From positions 1,194,443 through 1,258,442 of the forward strand of contig NZ_CP094288.1 in the NCBI RefSeq assembly GCF_022693705.1: a DNA stretch of 64,000 nucleotides. Reading direction: 5' to 3'. The position numbers and the translations under genes are program-made. The notes beneath the pieces were generated by a model. The model was not told the DNA's origin. It made no database searches and saw nothing but the letters and a program-made list of their open reading frames with translations. How positions within the stretch are numbered: position 1 is the stretch's first letter; each line of letters begins with the position of its first letter. Shown here in pieces: positions 60,298 through 64,000 of this stretch. Source of the stretch: Infirmifilum sp. NZ. Lineage in GTDB: Archaea > Thermoproteota > Thermoprotei > Thermofilales > Thermofilaceae.

Positions 60298-62829
60298 ATG
60301 AGAAGGCTCCTGCTTATACCCACACTGCTACTGTTTTTTCTCGCTCTTCGTCCCGCAACCTCAGCCCCCGTGTACAATTACGAGGTAAGAACGTTCAGGT
60401 CGGTGATAGAGTCCTTTCTGCCGGTGGGAGAGAGCGTCTACGTCGCGTTCTCAAACGGCACAGTGGCGCTGATCGACTACAGCACGGGGCGGGTCACCTC
60501 AGGGGTGATCAAGCCTACAGGGCTGGATAGCGTTGGGATGTTCTACAGCGGCTCCTCTCTGGTGGTCGTGGACTCATCGGGCCTCATAGCCATTTTGGAC
60601 CCCTCCACGCTGAACGTACTTTCCTCTATGAGCGCCATTTCGAGAAGCGACGAGTCATATGTCCTCCGAGCGGCCTTAAGCGGGGACGGCCGATTTCTAG
60701 CACTAGACGTAATGTACACCTACAAGGGCGCTAGGCTAGAAAGGCTTGTGCTCGTAGACCTCATCAAAAGGTCGAGGGTATTCGAAAGAGACGTCAACTC
60801 CAACGACGTCCTGTGCAAGGTTTTCTCCTTAGACTTCTACGGGAACTACCTGGTGACCGAGACTATCGATACTCTCTGCGAGCTATGCCAGCTCACAGAC
60901 AACAAAGTCGAAGTCTACAGTGTTTCGCCTAACGGGGTTGTGAAAGTGGCTTCGCTTCAGACGGGTTTGACTATCAAGGCCGTGGGCGAGGGCTACGTGC
61001 TGGCGCAACAGGTGAAGTCTGAAAACGGCCAGCACAGAACCCTCGTCCTGACACTGCCTGACCTGAGGGTGGTTTCAGAGAAGATGGCGCAGCAAGCAGT
61101 GCAGATAACCCCTATCGGGAGCAGGTTCGTGGTCGTATTCCAGGACGGCTCTGTGAACTACTGTGATGTATCTCTGAGCTGCTCTCAGGTGTTGAAGGTC
61201 CCGACTCAACGCAGTATAGGGGTTTTCACGCGGGACACTATAGCTGTTTTCACGGTGAGCAGTGTTTTCGTCTACGCTACTGACTACAAAAACCCGCCTA
61301 CGCTTATCGCCAGCTACCGCATTGCGTGGCCCAGCGTCTCCTGGGACCCTGTCGATGGAAAGGCATCGGGTAGCATTTTTGCGGCTAAGTACGGGAACAG
61401 CTTCCTTGTGGTCGTCTACCCGCTTCGCAACTCCACGATCCACCTCAGGGTCCTGGATCAGGACGGGAACCCTCTCGACGGCGCAAGCGTGACCTTGGTT
61501 GGTAGCTCGGGTACCTATAGCGCGGTCACAAACTCCTCAGGGTGGGCAAGCCTTAAAGTTCCCCCGGGTAACTACTCTGTGGAGATACTTCGAAAAGGGT
61601 TCTCGGAGAATAATTTCCCGCTCTCGGTTAACCAGCCGACAATGTTCCTGGAGACGAGAATGGTGAAGGAACCACCGAAAAGGTATACTTTGACTGTAAA
61701 CGTCGTAGGCGACAACGGGAAACCGTTACCCGGAGCAAGGGTCACGATTGAAGGCCCAGAGTCCTACGAGTTACTAACACCGGCCTCAGGAACCCTTTCC
61801 GTGGAGCTGCTGAGGGGGAACTATACCGTGAAGGCCGAAGCCCCTCTCTATACTCCTCAGACTATCCGCTTAGAGCTCAAAGAGCAGGGTGGAAACCTGA
61901 CGTTAGTATTGAAGAAGAAATTCTTCAACCTGACAGTCATCTCGGAGGCAAACTTATCCGTTACGCTGAAACTCGTAGGAGTTGGCGCCGCAGATAACGC
62001 CATCGAAGTTAGGACGAAGGGAGAGCCTGTAACCCGCGTAAAGCTTGCGGCCGGAAGCTACATTGTATCACTAATCGACTCACCTAAGGGCTACAGTTGC
62101 CGCTTGAACACTACCACCATCGAGTGGCGCGATACCACCGATCAGGCCCTGCTGGTAAACTGTTCTCCCGTGAAAGCTGAAAACAGGGCAAGCCTGGCGG
62201 AGATCATCGAGAGTATCAGGAGCGAGGTGCAACTAAGCCGCAACGTATCAAAAACCATATCCCTTGGCACCATTACGCAGTACAACGGCCAGCAGCTCGA
62301 CCTCGCGTCACTATCCCGGGAGAAAACGCTCGTCGTCGAGCTCTTCTACACGCAGTGCACGGGGTGCAAGTACATGATACCGCTCCTCAGAAGCCTGTCG
62401 CAGAGAAACGACACTGTCGTGATCTCCCTTACGGTCTCGCCCTCTGATACACCCGAAATCCTGAAGAGGTACATGCTCGACAACAATATCACATGGTACA
62501 TCGGCAGGGACGACGTGCAGCTCGCGAGCCAGGTCAACGCTACGTCTTTTCCAACAGTTCTGGTAGTCAAGGAGGGAAGTATCGTCTTTATGGGTGTAGG
62601 TTCGAAGCGCGAGCTCGAAGAGTTAGCGCGTGCACCAAGTTCGATTAGCCTTGAGAGTTTGGTAGCCCCAGAAACCTTAATAATACTCGGCTGTGCCCTC
62701 ATCCTGGCCACTCTTGCAGTAGGTGGTGGAGGTGCCAAGGAGAAAGGACAAGCTGAAGAGAGTGATATCTGGCCTTATAGTAGCCATATTCATTCTCTCC
62801 ATACTGGCCTACGTGGCGATTACGCTTAA
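60298..62829 (+). CDS. Secreted, anchored propeller / beta-domain / thioredoxin protein
   Basis: 843 residues. Signal peptide MRRLLLIPTLLLFFLALRPA. Residues 30-375 form WD/PQQ-like blades (VYVAFSNGTVALIDYSTGRV, SLVVVDSSGLIAILDPSTLN). Two carboxypeptidase-regulatory-like domains follow (about 380-450, HLRVLDQDGNPLDGASVTL; 460-540, LTVNVVGDNGKPLPGARVTI). A thioredoxin domain with CTGC (Cys687, Cys690, VELFYTQCTGCKYM) and cis-Pro in ATSFPTVLVV occupies about 670-775. One membrane helix lies near 787-806. The active-site Cys pair would face outside. A role in folding or disulfide handling of surface proteins is inferred; the combination is not one I know. Confidence 0.75.
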   Translation: MRRLLLIPTLLLFFLALRPATSAPVYNYEVRTFRSVIESFLPVGESVYVAFSNGTVALIDYSTGRVTSGVIKPTGLDSVGMFYSGSSLVVVDSSGLIAILDPSTLNVLSSMSAISRSDESYVLRAALSGDGRFLALDVMYTYKGARLERLVLVDLIKRSRVFERDVNSNDVLCKVFSLDFYGNYLVTETIDTLCELCQLTDNKVEVYSVSPNGVVKVASLQTGLTIKAVGEGYVLAQQVKSENGQHRTLVLTLPDLRVVSEKMAQQAVQITPIGSRFVVVFQDGSVNYCDVSLSCSQVLKVPTQRSIGVFTRDTIAVFTVSSVFVYATDYKNPPTLIASYRIAWPSVSWDPVDGKASGSIFAAKYGNSFLVVVYPLRNSTIHLRVLDQDGNPLDGASVTLVGSSGTYSAVTNSSGWASLKVPPGNYSVEILRKGFSENNFPLSVNQPTMFLETRMVKEPPKRYTLTVNVVGDNGKPLPGARVTIEGPESYELLTPASGTLSVELLRGNYTVKAEAPLYTPQTIRLELKEQGGNLTLVLKKKFFNLTVISEANLSVTLKLVGVGAADNAIEVRTKGEPVTRVKLAAGSYIVSLIDSPKGYSCRLNTTTIEWRDTTDQALLVNCSPVKAENRASLAEIIESIRSEVQLSRNVSKTISLGTITQYNGQQLDLASLSREKTLVVELFYTQCTGCKYMIPLLRSLSQRNDTVVISLTVSPSDTPEILKRYMLDNNITWYIGRDDVQLASQVNATSFPTVLVVKEGSIVFMGVGSKRELEELARAPSSISLESLVAPETLIILGCALILATLAVGGGGAKEKGQAEESDIWPYSSHIHSLHTGLRGDYA

Positions 62830-62836
62830 ACCGTAA
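62723..62836 (+). CDS. 37-residue single-helix membrane protein overlapping the preceding gene
   Basis: In the +1 frame relative to the end of the 843-residue gene, GTG 62723 to TAA 62834-62836 reads MVEVPRRKDKLKRVISGLIV, then AIFILSILAYVAITLKP: a basic head and one strong membrane helix. It overlaps the upstream gene's last 107 bases, whose own final residues look like noise (SSHIHSLHTGLRGDYA). Either a real co-translated small subunit or a sign that the long frame should end differently. Confidence 0.5.
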   Translation: MVEVPRRKDKLKRVISGLIVAIFILSILAYVAITLKP

Positions 62837-63250
62837 CTAAGAATGCTACCTTCTTAGTTTTCCCTCATTTCTTGCCCTGCTCGACCCACAGCCTCCTCAC
62901 TCCCAACCAGTGAAGGAAGAGGTTACGGGAGAGTATCTGGACAAGCGTTTGGGACTCGAGCTTGCTATATAATCGCAGCAGGTGTGTGGGTAAGGTAAGC
63001 TGGAGAGGGGAAAGGCTTTACTGTTTTCAGCCTAAGAGCTTGAGGCGGAGCAGCTCCGCTTCTCTCTGATCCCTCCCCTTCTCAGCCGCTCCTTCTCGGC
63101 AAACCTACTCGAGCACAGCGCTAGTAGGGAGTGTGCCTGCGGCGTCACATGCTGAAGTACGCTGGGGCGACCACTCCCAGGGGAACCCGTAACACCTCGA
63201 AGAGGGTCTCAGAAAGGTGAGGGAGTGGCTTAGCCAGGCGCGGCCAGCCG
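62837..63250. other. Intergenic stretch with repeat copy B and worn frames
   Basis: About 410 bases. Copy B of the CTTCTTAGTTTTCCCT repeat starts at 62850. A short frame (GTG at about 62910) reads EEVTGEYLDKRLGLELAI and then stops, and another near 63200 reads EEGLRKVREWLSQA. They may be scraps of one decayed gene, but no family can be assigned with confidence. Confidence 0.35.
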
Positions 63251-63940
63251 TCAGACGGGGCATCTTGAGGGTAGGCTCAGCGCTGCAGTGATGACGGTTG
63301 CTACAACAGGGACAGTTAAGTTATCTTCCGGCGAGATGAACTCGGTTACTGTTACAATGACTGAAGTCACAACTGCTTGCATAACGCTGCCTCCGCATAA
63401 AAGCAGGAGTGAAAGATACACGAGAAGGGCTATGACCTCTCCTCCAAGAGTTTTACCTTTTCTCCAGAGAAGGAGGCTTGAGATCGAGGCCACCGCGTCA
63501 ACGGCTGCCAAGGCAACAACACCGTAGAAGGTGTGACAAGGGTCTATTAGGAGACTCACAACAGCACCTATCATACCGTACAGCAGACCGACGTAGCCCT
63601 CTCTCTTCTCGTAATCTCTCTCAAGCAGGGATAGTTGCTTCTCGATGAAGCTGTGGAACTCGTCTATCGCCTCCTCGAGCACCGTGAAGGGCGTTCGAAC
63701 TCTTTCACCAAAGCTGTCGATGAACCTGTGGAGTTCCCTGGAAAAATCTTCCAGCTCGGTCTTGAGCTTGAACCTTTTCACGACGATGCTGTTGAGGAGG
63801 GCCGCTGCCAGCAACCCTAGGGAATAATAGATGTAAACATTTAGGAAGCTCGGTAGCGGGAAGAAGAACGGGTAAAGAAGCAGGAAGCTCAAAGCCAGGT
63901 GCACGAGCTTACGGTAGAGCTCACGCTCCACAAAGGACAA
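63251..63940 (-). CDS. Polyprenol/dolichol-kinase-like (CTP-dependent) membrane protein
   Basis: 229 residues from TTG 63940. It opens ERELYRKLVHLALSFLLLYP, the RKLVH motif of the Sec59/VTE5/phosphatidate-cytidylyltransferase group, and ends with EFISPEDNLTVPVVATVITA, the family's ED-DN-l-P motif. About seven membrane helices. Between helices it has an unusual cytoplasmic insert of about 55 residues, coiled-coil in character (DFSRELHRFIDSFGERV, SFIEKQLSLLERDYEKREG). Likely phosphorylates a polyprenol or isoprenoid alcohol; the substrate is inferred. Confidence 0.65.
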   Translation of the reverse strand: MSFVERELYRKLVHLALSFLLLYPFFFPLPSFLNVYIYYSLGLLAAALLNSIVVKRFKLKTELEDFSRELHRFIDSFGERVRTPFTVLEEAIDEFHSFIEKQLSLLERDYEKREGYVGLLYGMIGAVVSLLIDPCHTFYGVVALAAVDAVASISSLLLWRKGKTLGGEVIALLVYLSLLLLCGGSVMQAVVTSVIVTVTEFISPEDNLTVPVVATVITAALSLPSRCPV

Positions 63941-64000
63941 ACTAAACCGCCTCGAGAGTATAAGATATAGCTTTGAAACCCGAGCTGACCAACTTTTTCA

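Noticed and set aside
62910..63240. Decayed PaREP/HEPN-type gene
   Set aside because: EYLDKRLGLELAI recalls the start of such proteins, but the stretch is too short and the rest too worn to name a family.

Overview
The window comes from a hyperthermophilic crenarchaeon of the Thermoproteales/Thermofilum type. The evidence is: archaeal/eukaryal-type ribosomal proteins (eS1, eL34, eL42, eS27), EF-1 alpha next to S10, aIF2 alpha with Nop10, TFS, PCNA and a two-subunit primase; a tRNA-Arg(CCU) carrying two archaeal bulge-helix-bulge introns; GC-rich sequence; TATA boxes about 25-35 bases upstream of start codons (mostly leaderless genes); and many GTG/TTG starts. Thermofilum pendens or a close relative is the best guess, from family knowledge rather than a database match.

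Layout. 1-7.5 kb: translation block (eS1 end, aspS, eL34-cmk, EF-1 alpha, S10, tRNA-Arg), then a UbiA prenyltransferase, a small membrane protein, a RecA-fold ATPase, an RNase H-fold protein and a convergent 53-residue zinc ribbon. 8-10 kb: the AglB/Stt3 oligosaccharyltransferase. 10.4-13.7 kb, minus strand: tfs, pcn, priL, priS. 14-15.8 kb: eL42, eS27, aIF2 alpha, nop10. 15.8-22.6 kb: an eroded stretch around a secreted subtilisin-like protease, holding a broken ZnuB permease and a second, partly inverted copy of nop10. 22.6-29.2 kb: a 1758-residue glycosylated surface protein, then two overlapping RecA-family paralogues, the second with a degenerate Walker A. 29.7-34.8 kb: an NFACT/RqcH protein meeting a TnpB-family gene whose 3' end is packed with perfect hairpins, and a GC-rich palindromic upstream flank. 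34.8-44.8 kb: CBS, Mut7-C and AMMECR1 genes, a thioredoxin-fold/Cys-cluster protein, DNA ligase, a PfkB kinase, ThrRS, a radical SAM protein and DUF504. 44.8-49.3 kb: a bacterial-type (class I) GAPDH, a regulator, Hsp20, a PAC2 protein and PGK. 49.5-55.1 kb: small unknowns, a membrane-linked regulator and RNA-modification proteins. 55.2-58.6 kb, minus strand: HMG-CoA synthase, thiolase, DUF35 protein and deoC. 58.6-64 kb: a cis-prenyltransferase, then a coiled-coil protein, a secreted propeller/thioredoxin protein and an overlapping one-helix protein, and finally a polyprenol-kinase-like membrane protein.

How it fits together. The mevalonate genes, the cis-prenyltransferase, the polyprenol-kinase-like protein, AglB and the sequon-rich surface protein cover much of the route from acetyl-CoA to an N-glycosylated cell envelope. 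The 59.85-62.84 kb cluster, which I cannot match to a described system, the paired RecA paralogues and the two nop10 loci are the most promising places for something new.
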